This document shows positions 35,752-41,541 of a stretch of DNA of 64,000 bases, in pieces. This stretch comes from Cyanobium sp. M30B3 (GTDB taxonomy: Bacteria; Cyanobacteriota; Cyanobacteriia; PCC-6307; Cyanobiaceae). Position numbers and translations under genes: made by a program. The notes below the pieces were generated by a model, which worked only from the letters and a program-made list of their open reading frames with translations, was not told the DNA's origin and ran no database searches. The DNA lies in assembly GCA_018399015.1 (NCBI GenBank), contig CP073761.1:1550001-1614000 (forward strand). Direction: 5' to 3'. Numbering within the stretch: position 1 is the first letter of the stretch; each line of letters begins with the position of its first letter.

Positions 35752-36485
35752 GCAGCCTGCAGCCCGCGCCCAGCCTGATCCTGGGGGGCTTTCTGATCAC
35801 GCCCGAGGCCTACGCGCCGATGGCGGCGGCAATTGCATCGACCACGGCCCAGCCGGTGGCGGTGGTGCCGGCCAGTCGCGGCGACTGGCTGCTCACCAGC
35901 TGGAGCCTGGGCTGGACCCGCCTGCTCGATCGCGCCCAGGCCCTGCTGCTGGAGCTGGCGGCGGCCTCGCCCAACGGCCGGGTGAACCTGGTGGGTCACA
36001 GCTCCGGCGGTGTGATGCTGCGGCTGCTGCTGGGCGATGAACCGTTCGCCGGCCGGGTGTATGGCCAGCGCGGCCGGGTGCAGAGCCTGGTGACCCTGGG
36101 CAGCCCCCACCAGGCGATCCGGGCCACCGCCCTGCGCCAGCTGGTGGACCGGCGCTACCCCGGCGCCTTCTTCCAGGGGGAGCTGGCCTACCTGGCGGTG
36201 GCCGGCGCCATCGACCCCGAGCAGCTGCGTCCCCGCGCTCGCCGGCTCACGGCCCGATCCTACAGCGCCATCAACGGCGACCCCAGCAGCCGCGGCGACG
36301 GCCTGGTGCCCCTCAGCTCCGCCCTGCTGGCCGGCGCCGAGCCCCTGGTGCTGGAGGGGGTGGGCCACGGCGGCTGGTTTTCCGAGCGCTGGTACGGCAG
36401 CGCCGAGGTGCTGCCGCAGTGGGTGCCGTGGCTGGTGGGTGGTGCCATCGCGCCAGGGTGTAGCGGGCCAGACTTGCCGCAGTGA
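35748..36485 (+). CDS. alpha/beta hydrolase, lipase-like
   Basis: 245 residues. N-terminal PSLILGGFLITPEAYAPMA is an oxyanion-type start; the nucleophile elbow is VNLVGHSSGGVMLRLLLG (GHSSG), followed by VQSLVTLGSPHQA, a late acidic segment GDGLVPLSSALL, and GVGHGGWFSERWY with the catalytic His. Close in layout to cyanobacterial GPI-inositol-deacylase-like/lipase proteins of unknown substrate. No signal peptide. Last core gene before the accessory island; its stop overlaps the hsdM stub start (ATGA). Confidence 0.85.
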   Translation: MSSLQPAPSLILGGFLITPEAYAPMAAAIASTTAQPVAVVPASRGDWLLTSWSLGWTRLLDRAQALLLELAAASPNGRVNLVGHSSGGVMLRLLLGDEPFAGRVYGQRGRVQSLVTLGSPHQAIRATALRQLVDRRYPGAFFQGELAYLAVAGAIDPEQLRPRARRLTARSYSAINGDPSSRGDGLVPLSSALLAGAEPLVLEGVGHGGWFSERWYGSAEVLPQWVPWLVGGAIAPGCSGPDLPQ

Positions 36486-36660
36486 TGCGCGGGTCTGAGC
36501 AGGGGATGGAAACCAACGACCAGCAGCAGGAGCTGCTCGGCGCCCTGGAGGCCCTCGGCGGCAGCGCCGGCAACGGCAAGCTGCGCGAGCTGCTGGGCTG
36601 GGACGAGCCCACCTACGACGCCGTGAAGGCCCCCCTGCTCAGTGCCGGCCTGTTGGTGGG
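36482..36660 (+). pseudogene. 5' stub of type I methyltransferase hsdM
   Basis: About 50 residues starting MMRGSEQGMETNDQQQ (second ATG 36506). The part QELLGALEALGGSAGNGKL and LRELLGWDEPTYDAVKA resembles the N-terminal winged-helix of many HsdM/N-6 adenine methylases. After GLLVG the family sequence stops and the frame runs into unrelated low-complexity translation until 36991, so the catalytic domain (NPPY and SAM motifs) is absent here and was not found anywhere in the window. Overlaps the lipase stop (ATGA). A deletion joins it to the HEPN remnant. Confidence 0.7.
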
Positions 36661-36672
36661 GTGCCGGTTTCC

Positions 36673-37010
36673 ATGGGTCGGGAAAGCGCGCGCCACCGGG
36701 CCAGGTTGTGGCTGGCGCAGCAAGTGGGCGACAAGCGATCAAGGTCCTGCTGGCAGCGGACGACCGCGACCTGCGCAGCCATTCTCTGAGCGCCCTGCTG
36801 CGCGAGCTCGGCGTGGAGCAGGCCGAGCGTTGGCAACGCCAGGCCCGGGTGCTCGACAAGCTCTATGCCCCCACCCGCTATCCGGATGCCCTGGGGGACG
36901 ACCTGCCCGCCGTCGTGTTCGGGCCCGAGGATGCGACGGCGGCTCTGCAGGCCGCCGCGGCCCAGCTCAGCTGGTTTGGGGAGGCCCTTGAGGTGAGCGA
37001 TGGGTTCTGA
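36673..37010 (+). pseudogene. frameshifted HEPN-domain gene remnant
   Basis: From ATG 36673 the frame gives MGRESARHRARLWLAQQVGDK and stops at 36789; shifting by one base near 36735 continues AIKVLLAADDRDLRSHSLSAL and LRELGVEQAERWQ, then LYAPTRYPDALGDDLP. Together these match a HEPN domain (family pattern QQAAEKALKALL, then R-x4-HSL, then PTRYPDA). A single missing G explains the break. The region before LAQQ is also about 20 residues too short. HEPN proteins pair with MNT nucleotidyltransferases as toxin-antitoxin modules or are RNases; no intact MNT is present here. Confidence 0.75.
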
Positions 37011-37149
37011 CAACACGCTGGAGATCGACAGCGAAGGACTGCCGCTGTTTCGCCGGAATCCGGCCAACCCACCCGCAGAAGGCATCGATGTGGCCACCGC
37101 CCTGAAGCTGGAGCAGTAGGCCCTGCTGTGCGAAGACCTGGAGCGCTGA
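37000..37149 (+). pseudogene. short decayed reading frame
   Basis: ATG 37000 opens 39 codons (MGSDNTLEIDSEGLPLFRRN, then PANPPAEGIDVATALKLEQ) to TAG at 37117-37119; reading through gives ALLCEDLER and TGA. The continuation across the TAG looks protein-like, suggesting a nonsense-broken small gene, but the family is not recognised. It overlaps the end of the HEPN remnant by 11 bases. Confidence 0.35.
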
Positions 37150-37158
37150 GACATCCAG

Positions 37159-37190
37159 AAAGGAGGTAAGGCAGTAAGGTCACTTAACCC
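37159..37190 (+). promoter_or_regulatory. repeat cluster upstream of the MazE-type gene, possible operator
   Basis: Contains AAAGGAGGT (37159-37167), an ideal Shine-Dalgarno sequence with no start codon at the right distance; GTAAGG twice, eight bases apart (37166-37171 and 37174-37179); and the inverted repeat TAAG-N4-CTTA (37175-37186). It lies 25-55 bases before the ATG at 37215. Autoregulation by an AbrB-fold antitoxin would fit, but this is inference. Confidence 0.35.
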
Positions 37191-37214
37191 AAGGCATCCT
37201 GATTCCTTGAGGCG

Positions 37215-37430
37215 ATGCCGGATACCGAACTCGCCACGATCACGGCCAAGGGCCAGGTGACGATCCCCAAGGCCATCCGCGAGGCCCTCAACCTGCGCCA
37301 GGGCGATCAGCTGCGCTGGGATCTGGACGATGGCGGTGTGCGGGTGCGGCTGGTGAGCCCTTTGGATCTCACCGATCGTGCCGTGCAACGGCGCCGGCCG
37401 TCCGTGGAGCTTTCGCATCCCGACTTCTAG
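37215..37430 (+). CDS. MazE/AbrB-type antitoxin fused by deletion to toxin N-terminal segment
   Basis: 71 residues. Residues 1 to about 50 are a SpoVT/AbrB swapped-hairpin DNA-binding domain: ATITAKGQVTIPKAIREALNL followed by GDQLRWDLDDGGVRVRLV. The usual acidic antitoxin tail that blocks the toxin is missing. From about residue 53 the sequence TDRAVQRRRPSVELSHPDF instead resembles the early part of a MazF/PemK toxin (pattern PFTD...KRRPAVVLS). A TAG stop then ends the frame, and toxin sequence continues after it in the same frame. The gene may still make a DNA-binding protein but probably not a working antitoxin. Confidence 0.75.
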   Translation: MPDTELATITAKGQVTIPKAIREALNLRQGDQLRWDLDDGGVRVRLVSPLDLTDRAVQRRRPSVELSHPDF

Positions 37431-37673
37431 CGCGGCTCAGCCCATCTGCTGCTGGCGATGATCACCACAGCCAGGCGCTCCTGCTGGCCGCTGGATTGGC
37501 CGATTCAGGATCCTGCAGCTGCCGGACTGAACCAGGCCTGCTGCGTGCGTTTCAAACTGTTCAGCCTGGATGAGCGGTTGCTGCTGGGTCAGCTCGGCCA
37601 GCTGGCCGCCGTGGATTTCAGCGGTGTGCGGGCGAACCTGCAGCGGTTGATTCCAGGAGAGCCGCAGCCATGA
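37371..37673 (+). pseudogene. MazF/PemK-type toxin remnant, fused upstream and interrupted by TAG
   Basis: In one frame: TDRAVQRRRPSVELSHPDF, stop, RGSAHLLLAMITTARRSCWPL, then DWPIQDPAAAGLNQACCVRF and KLFSLDERLLLGQLGQL. This is the body of a PemK/MazF endoribonuclease without its N-terminal strand (RGDVVLVxFPF). The TAG (37428-37430) separates it into two pieces. The only local start after the stop is ATG 37458, giving a 71-residue fragment that overlaps the next gene by ATGA. It is inactive by any reading unless stop readthrough occurs. Confidence 0.75.
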
Positions 37674-38083
37674 GCAGTCCCGGCAACGCCACCCAACCTT
37701 CTGATTTGATGCTCTACCAGACAGAGGACGGCAAAACACGGATCCAGTGCCGCTTTGAGGATCAGAGCCTGTGGCTCACGCAGGCCCAGATGGCTGATCT
37801 CTTCCAGACCACACCGCAAAACATCACCCAACATATCAAGGTGATCTACGAGGAAGAAGAGCATAGGGAAGATTCAACTTGTAAGCCGCTCTTACAAGTT
37901 CGATCCGAAGGAGGACGGCAGGTCAGGCGCCAACTCTCTCACTACACCCTCCACGCCATCTTGGCCGTCGGTTTTCGCGTGCGCAGGCAGCGAGCCCCCT
38001 GCCTTGCCCCTCACAGGAACTGGGCAGAAATTGGAGCAGGGGCTAAGATGAGCCCAAGAGTAGCGAATCACGATCAACCATGA
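37670..38083 (+). pseudogene. truncated RhuM-family gene
   Basis: The first ~105 residues match RhuM/virulence-associated proteins: MLYQTEDGKTRIQCRFEDQ, SLWLTQAQMADLFQTTPQNI with TQHIKVIYEEEE, then KPLLQVRSEGGRQVRRQLSHY and ILAVGFRVR. Full-length proteins are around 330 residues; here the match ends at GFRVRRQR and 30 unrelated residues follow to the stop, so the DNA-binding-like N-terminus remains without the rest. Start overlaps the toxin remnant (ATGA); the stop overlaps the next antitoxin ATG. Confidence 0.75.
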
Positions 38084-38301
38084 AAACCGACGATCTGATC
38101 CAGGAAATTCAATCGCTGCCTGTAGAGGAACGTGCCCGCATTGCCGACTGCGTCCTCCGTTCCCTTAATCAAACGGTGCCTGACATTGATCAGAAGTGGG
38201 CTGATCTAGCCACAAAGCGACTCCATGACATCACAACTGGCGCCGTCCAGCCCGTGGCGGGCGACGAACTGTTTGATGAGATCTGGCGACGATTGAGCTG
38301 A
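38080..38301 (+). CDS. addiction module antitoxin (unstable antitoxin, DUF/PF09720-like)
   Basis: 73 residues: MKTDDLIQEIQSLPVEERAR, then IADCVLRSLNQTVPDIDQKW and a C-terminal DELFDEIWRRLS. This is the short helical family usually encoded just before ParE/RelE-type toxins, where the C-terminal acidic helix covers the toxin. It overlaps the toxin start by one base. A TAAGAT hexamer lies about 30 bases upstream and may be the -10 box. Appears intact. Confidence 0.85.
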   Translation: MKTDDLIQEIQSLPVEERARIADCVLRSLNQTVPDIDQKWADLATKRLHDITTGAVQPVAGDELFDEIWRRLS

Positions 38302-38597
38302 TGCAGATTGTCTTCCACCCCGATGCTCAGGACGAGCTGAATCTTGCGATCAACCACTACGAAGATAACGAGCCAGGCCTTGGCTATCAATTTGCGATTG
38401 AGATTTTCGCCGCAGTCGAACGGATCAAAGCGAATCCGCGCCTGTGGCCACTGCTGAATGACGCGGTACGCCGCTGCTTGATCCACAGGTTCCCCTATGG
38501 GGTGATCTACTCGTTTGACGACACCCAATCAACGGTTCTGATTCTGGCTGTCATGCACCTGCATCGGCAGCCGGGCTGCTGGAGTGAGCGAGCATGA
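38301..38597 (+). CDS. ParE/RelE-family toxin
   Basis: 98 residues with the RelE/ParE fold: IVFHPDAQDELNLAINHYED, EPGLGYQFAIEIFAAVERI, PRLWPLLNDAVRRCLIHRFPYG, VIYSFDDTQSTVLILAVMHLHR and a terminal PGCW. Basic residues on the RRCLIHRFPYGVIY strand are where this superfamily places its active or binding surface. Target (gyrase for ParE, ribosomal mRNA for RelE) cannot be told. Overlaps hsdS by four bases (ATGA). Intact, together with its antitoxin. Confidence 0.88.
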   Translation: MQIVFHPDAQDELNLAINHYEDNEPGLGYQFAIEIFAAVERIKANPRLWPLLNDAVRRCLIHRFPYGVIYSFDDTQSTVLILAVMHLHRQPGCWSERA

Positions 38598-39274
38598 GCT
38601 TCCCCCGTTACCCGGCCTACAAGCCCAGCGGCGTGGAGTGGCTGGGGGAGATGCCGGAGCATTGGGGCATAGGGCAGAGTCGACGAAGATTCGCCCTCAG
38701 GAACGAGACAGCAGGAGCAGATGACGAACAACTAAAAGCATCACAGAAACACGGCATCATCAGACAATCTGAATTCATAGAGCTTGAGGGGAGACGCGTA
38801 GTAGAAGTCATTAAGGGTCAGGAGATCTTGAAGCATCTCGAACCAGGCGACTTTGTAATCAGCATGAGAAGCTTCCAATGCGGACTTGAATACTCTGAAG
38901 TTCGCGGCAGTATCAGCTCGGCCTATGTAATGCTCCAACCAGTGAAGGACGTCTTGCCCGAGTTCTTTGCCTGGCTATTTAAATCTACGCCATACATACA
39001 GGCTCTGCAATCAATAACCAGTCTGGTAAGGGATGGCCAGGCACTGAGATATTCGAACTTCTTTCAGGTGAGCCTTCCTGTCATTCCCCTCGCCGAACAG
39101 GAGCCAATAGCCAATTACCTTCGGGTTGAAACGAGGAGAATCGACGAGTTCAATGAAGCGGCACAACATCAGGTCAAATTGCTTCACGAACGCCGCTCAG
39201 CCCTCATCTCCGCCGCAGTAACGGGCCAGATAGACGTCCGAGGGCTGGTAGAAGCGGAGGGTGGCGAGCAATGA
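38594..39274 (+). CDS. hsdS: type I restriction specificity subunit, half-length HsdS
   Basis: 226 residues, about half of a normal HsdS. The typical N-terminus is there (SFPRYPAYKPSGVEWLGEMP), one target recognition domain follows (about 25-170, with lower GC than the core), then the conserved end PLAEQEPIANYLRVETRRID and a coiled-coil with RRSALISAAVTGQIDVRG. It is thus one target recognition domain plus one conserved helix region. Either an internal deletion joined the first recognition domain to the C-terminal spacer, or it is a natural half-subunit acting as a dimer. ATGA overlaps at both ends link it to the ParE toxin and the GIY-YIG gene. Confidence 0.88.
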   Translation: MSFPRYPAYKPSGVEWLGEMPEHWGIGQSRRRFALRNETAGADDEQLKASQKHGIIRQSEFIELEGRRVVEVIKGQEILKHLEPGDFVISMRSFQCGLEYSEVRGSISSAYVMLQPVKDVLPEFFAWLFKSTPYIQALQSITSLVRDGQALRYSNFFQVSLPVIPLAEQEPIANYLRVETRRIDEFNEAAQHQVKLLHERRSALISAAVTGQIDVRGLVEAEGGEQ

Positions 39275-40158
39275 CCACTACACCCAAGACAATCCAAATC
39301 TTCCTGCCAAGTGGCGAACCTCACGGCATCCGCATTGCCGAGATAACCACCCGGATTGTCCAGGTCATTGAGGTCCCACGAAGCTTGCTGAGCAGCTTCC
39401 TGTCTATGGAACAGAGCTCCCAGGTGGGCGTCTACTTCCTGATTGGAGAACACACAGTAGATGGAGACCGCTTGGTGTACGTCGGCCAGACCGGCGACCT
39501 GCGTGCTCGATTAACGGCTCACAACCAGAAGAAGGACTTCTGGGATCGAGTCCTGGTGCTCGTCTCCCGCACCAACAGCCTCACCCAGACCCACGCCCTG
39601 TTTCTGGAGTGGCATGCCCTCAAGCAGATCCGCGATGCCGGCCGCTTCGCGGACGACAACGGCAACGCCGGCTCCAGGCCCCACACCCCCGCACCACTGG
39701 AAGCTGAGTGCCTGGAGATTTTCGAGACCGGCCACACCCTGATCTCCAGCCTCGGCTTTCCGCTCTTCGATCGGGTTGTCTCGGCATCCTCGCCTCCCCC
39801 TGATTCCGACACGCTCTACTGCTGCAGCCCTGGCACGGGGGTGGATGCACGCGGCCTCTACACAGCCGAGGGGTTCGTGGTGCTGGAAGGCTCGATCGCC
39901 CGGGAAGCCATGACCCCCTCCACCACTCCTGCCCAACGGCAGTGGCGCCAGCGGCTGGTCGATCGGGGTGTGATGCAACCAGACGGCAATGGTGGTCTCA
40001 TGTTCACCAGAGACCATCTCTTCCAGACGCCGTCTGGAGCAGCCATCGCCGTGATGGCCCGTCGTGCCAACGGCTGGACTGAATGGAAGAACGCTGCCGG
40101 GCTCACGCTCCATCAGCTGCAGCGCGAGCCCCAGGGCGCCGCTCCTGGTTCCGCCTAG
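39271..40158 (+). CDS. GIY-YIG nuclease family protein with DUF4357
   Basis: 295 residues. The N-terminal segment (TIQIFLPSGEPHGIRIAEIT) is common to DUF4357-type restriction-associated proteins; the GIY-YIG core is about 52-130 (VGVYFLIGE, LVYVGQTGDLRARLTAH with the catalytic Arg, and EWHALKQIRDAG with Glu). The C-terminal ~90 residues (GSIAREAMTPS, LMFTRDHLFQTPSGAAIAVM, NGWTEWKNAAG) are DUF4357. Such genes are often found inside type I restriction loci, as here between hsdS and hsdR; their role is not established. Start overlaps the hsdS stop (ATGA). Confidence 0.87.
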   Translation: MTTTPKTIQIFLPSGEPHGIRIAEITTRIVQVIEVPRSLLSSFLSMEQSSQVGVYFLIGEHTVDGDRLVYVGQTGDLRARLTAHNQKKDFWDRVLVLVSRTNSLTQTHALFLEWHALKQIRDAGRFADDNGNAGSRPHTPAPLEAECLEIFETGHTLISSLGFPLFDRVVSASSPPPDSDTLYCCSPGTGVDARGLYTAEGFVVLEGSIAREAMTPSTTPAQRQWRQRLVDRGVMQPDGNGGLMFTRDHLFQTPSGAAIAVMARRANGWTEWKNAAGLTLHQLQREPQGAAPGSA

Positions 40159-40188
40159 CCTGCTAGCAGCGAGCAAGCAGCCCCATCG

Positions 40189-40410
40189 ATGCGCACCCTC
40201 TACATCCGCCATGTGCCCGATGAGGTGGCGGCACGGCTGGAGAAGCTCGCGGCCCAGGCCGGCCTGCCGCTGAGCACCTTTGCCCTCCAGGAGCTCACCG
40301 AGGCCGCCCGCCGCGCTGACAACGCCGACCTGCTCAACGCCTTGCCGTCGCTACCGATCGAACGGGCCAGCATCCTGGAGGCCCTGGCCGACAGTTGCGC
40401 TGATCGCTGA
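40189..40410 (+). CDS. FitA/VapB-like ribbon-helix-helix antitoxin
   Basis: 73 residues. MRTLYIRHVPDEVAARLEKL, then AAQAGLPLSTFALQELTEAA is a ribbon-helix-helix DNA-binding domain of the FitA type; the C-terminal SLPIERASILEALADSCADR would contact the toxin. Stop and toxin start overlap by one base (TGATG). Intact. Confidence 0.86.
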   Translation: MRTLYIRHVPDEVAARLEKLAAQAGLPLSTFALQELTEAARRADNADLLNALPSLPIERASILEALADSCADR

Positions 40411-40793
40411 TGCTGGTGGTCGACGCCTCGGCGCTGGTGGATGCCCTGCTGGTGGCCGGTCCGGCTCGCGCCAGGCTCTCAGCAGACAACCTGCAGGCCC
40501 CAGAGCTGATCGACGCCGAACTGCTCTCGGTGCTCCGGCGGCTGGTGCTGGCCAACAAGCTGCAGGAGAGTCAGGCGCTCCAGGCCCTCTCCACCGCCGG
40601 TCGCCTGGGGTTGCGCCGCCAGCCAACGCGCAGCCTCTGGCCCCGGGCCTGGGAGCTGCGCACCAACCTCTCGGCCTGCGACGCCCTCTACGTGGCGCTG
40701 GCTGAGCAGCTGCAGGCTCCCTTACTCACGGCTGATGCCCGCTTGGCGCGAGCACCGGGGCTGCGCTGCAGCGTTGAGGTGGTGGCGGCGTGA
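40410..40793 (+). CDS. PIN-domain toxin (VapC/FitB-like)
   Basis: 127 residues with the four acidic PIN positions: D5 (VVDASALVDALL), E in LIDAELLSVLRRL, D in SACDALYVALAEQL, and D in LLTADARLARAPG. PIN toxins are Mg-dependent ribonucleases, often cutting tRNA or rRNA; the target is unknown. Paired with the ribbon-helix-helix antitoxin just upstream and probably autoregulated by the pair. Intact. Confidence 0.9.
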   Translation: MLVVDASALVDALLVAGPARARLSADNLQAPELIDAELLSVLRRLVLANKLQESQALQALSTAGRLGLRRQPTRSLWPRAWELRTNLSACDALYVALAEQLQAPLLTADARLARAPGLRCSVEVVAA

Positions 40794-40831
40794 CCCCTGG
40801 CCCCCTCAACTTCTGCCCCGTAAAACGACCG

Positions 40832-40837
40832 TATGAT
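40832..40837 (+). promoter_or_regulatory. candidate -10 box for the ribbon-helix-helix gene
   Basis: TATGAT, one mismatch from TATAAT, 25 bases before the ATG at 40862; no good -35 seen. Flanked by CCGTAT/CCGTATC half repeats (about 40829 and 40840) that could be an operator. Confidence 0.4.
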
Positions 40838-40861
40838 TGCCGTATCCCGCGTTGTCGAGCG

Positions 40862-41065
40862 ATGGCCACCACCCGCCTTGAGGTCCGGCTCAGCGACCAG
40901 GTCAACCAGCGCCTCGAAGCCCTCGCCGCTGCTGAAGGTCTCACCAAGACCGATGTCTTTCGGCGCGCCTTGGCTCTCTACATGCTCGCCAAGCAACAGG
41001 AGGGAGCAGGGGCCAGGCTGCAGTTCGCCCACGGCGACCAGGTGGAAACCTTGGTCAATATCTGA
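40862..41065 (+). CDS. ribbon-helix-helix (CopG-like) DNA-binding protein
   Basis: 67 residues. TTRLEVRLSDQVNQRLEALA followed by AAEGLTKTDVFRRALALYML is a canonical CopG/Arc fold (strand with basic residues, two helices); the C-terminal tail QLQFAHGD-like (GARLQFAHGDQVETLVNI) is short. ATG 40862 chosen; the frame is open to 40790 but the added part has no family character. It overlaps the start of a small membrane protein by one base, the spacing seen in toxin-antitoxin operons, but the partner is not a known toxin. Confidence 0.8.
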   Translation: MATTRLEVRLSDQVNQRLEALAAAEGLTKTDVFRRALALYMLAKQQEGAGARLQFAHGDQVETLVNI

Positions 41066-41340
41066 TGGACGACATCACCGCTGCCTACGCCCGCGAGCTG
41101 CAGACGGCGATCAGCGGGATTGAAATTAGAACCCCGGAGCACCCTGCCGATAGAGCCCAACGGCACCGCATTGAGCGTGTGGCGGTCTGGATGATCGCAG
41201 CCACCTCCGGATTTGCGGCTTTGCTGATCGTGTTCAGCCTCTTCCGTCCAGTGCCCGAGAAGCGGATCGATTGGAGCACCGGAATTCTGCAGCTCGTTCT
41301 CGGCGGAGCTGTTGGGTTTGCTTTGAAGCGTTCGCCATGA
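41065..41340 (+). CDS. small two-helix membrane protein, function unknown
   Basis: 91 residues. A charged N-terminal helix (AYARELQTAISGIEIRTP, RAQRHRIERV) is followed by two predicted membrane segments (about 43-60, VWMIAATSGFAALLIVFSLF, and about 70-86, GILQLVLGGAVGFAL) separated by a short charged loop. No family recognised. It is sandwiched by overlaps: ATG overlaps the ribbon-helix-helix stop, and its stop overlaps ATG 41337, the likely original start of hsdR. It could be a membrane-acting partner of the upstream regulator or an unrelated passenger. Confidence 0.65.
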   Translation: MDDITAAYARELQTAISGIEIRTPEHPADRAQRHRIERVAVWMIAATSGFAALLIVFSLFRPVPEKRIDWSTGILQLVLGGAVGFALKRSP

Positions 41341-41541
41341 GTATCGGTTCCAGCTATGCAGTGACTGGATCAATCCCAGGCCAGAGCTGCTTCAGCGCCT
41401 AGCCTGCCCCTCCGCCACGAAATCGCCTTTGAGCGCGAGATCTGCGAGCACCTCGGCGCCAATGGCTGGCTCTATCAGGACGGCGCAGCCGCCGATTACA
41501 ACCGCGAGCTCGCCCTCTACCCGCCCGATCTGATCGCCTGG
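41337..41541 (+). pseudogene. frame-shifted 5' end of hsdR
   Basis: ATG 41337 (ATGA overlap with the gene before) opens MSIGSSYAVTGSIPGQSCFS and stops at TAG 41400-41402. In the next frame, from CTG 41365 on, HsdR-like sequence reads LRHEIAFEREICEHLGANG, then WLYQDGAAADYNRELALYPP, joining the long open frame of hsdR without a stop. Type I HsdR proteins of this kind usually start MSxG..., then reach FEREICEHL, so a one-base shift between 41341 and 41402 seems to have split the N-terminus. Confidence 0.65.
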
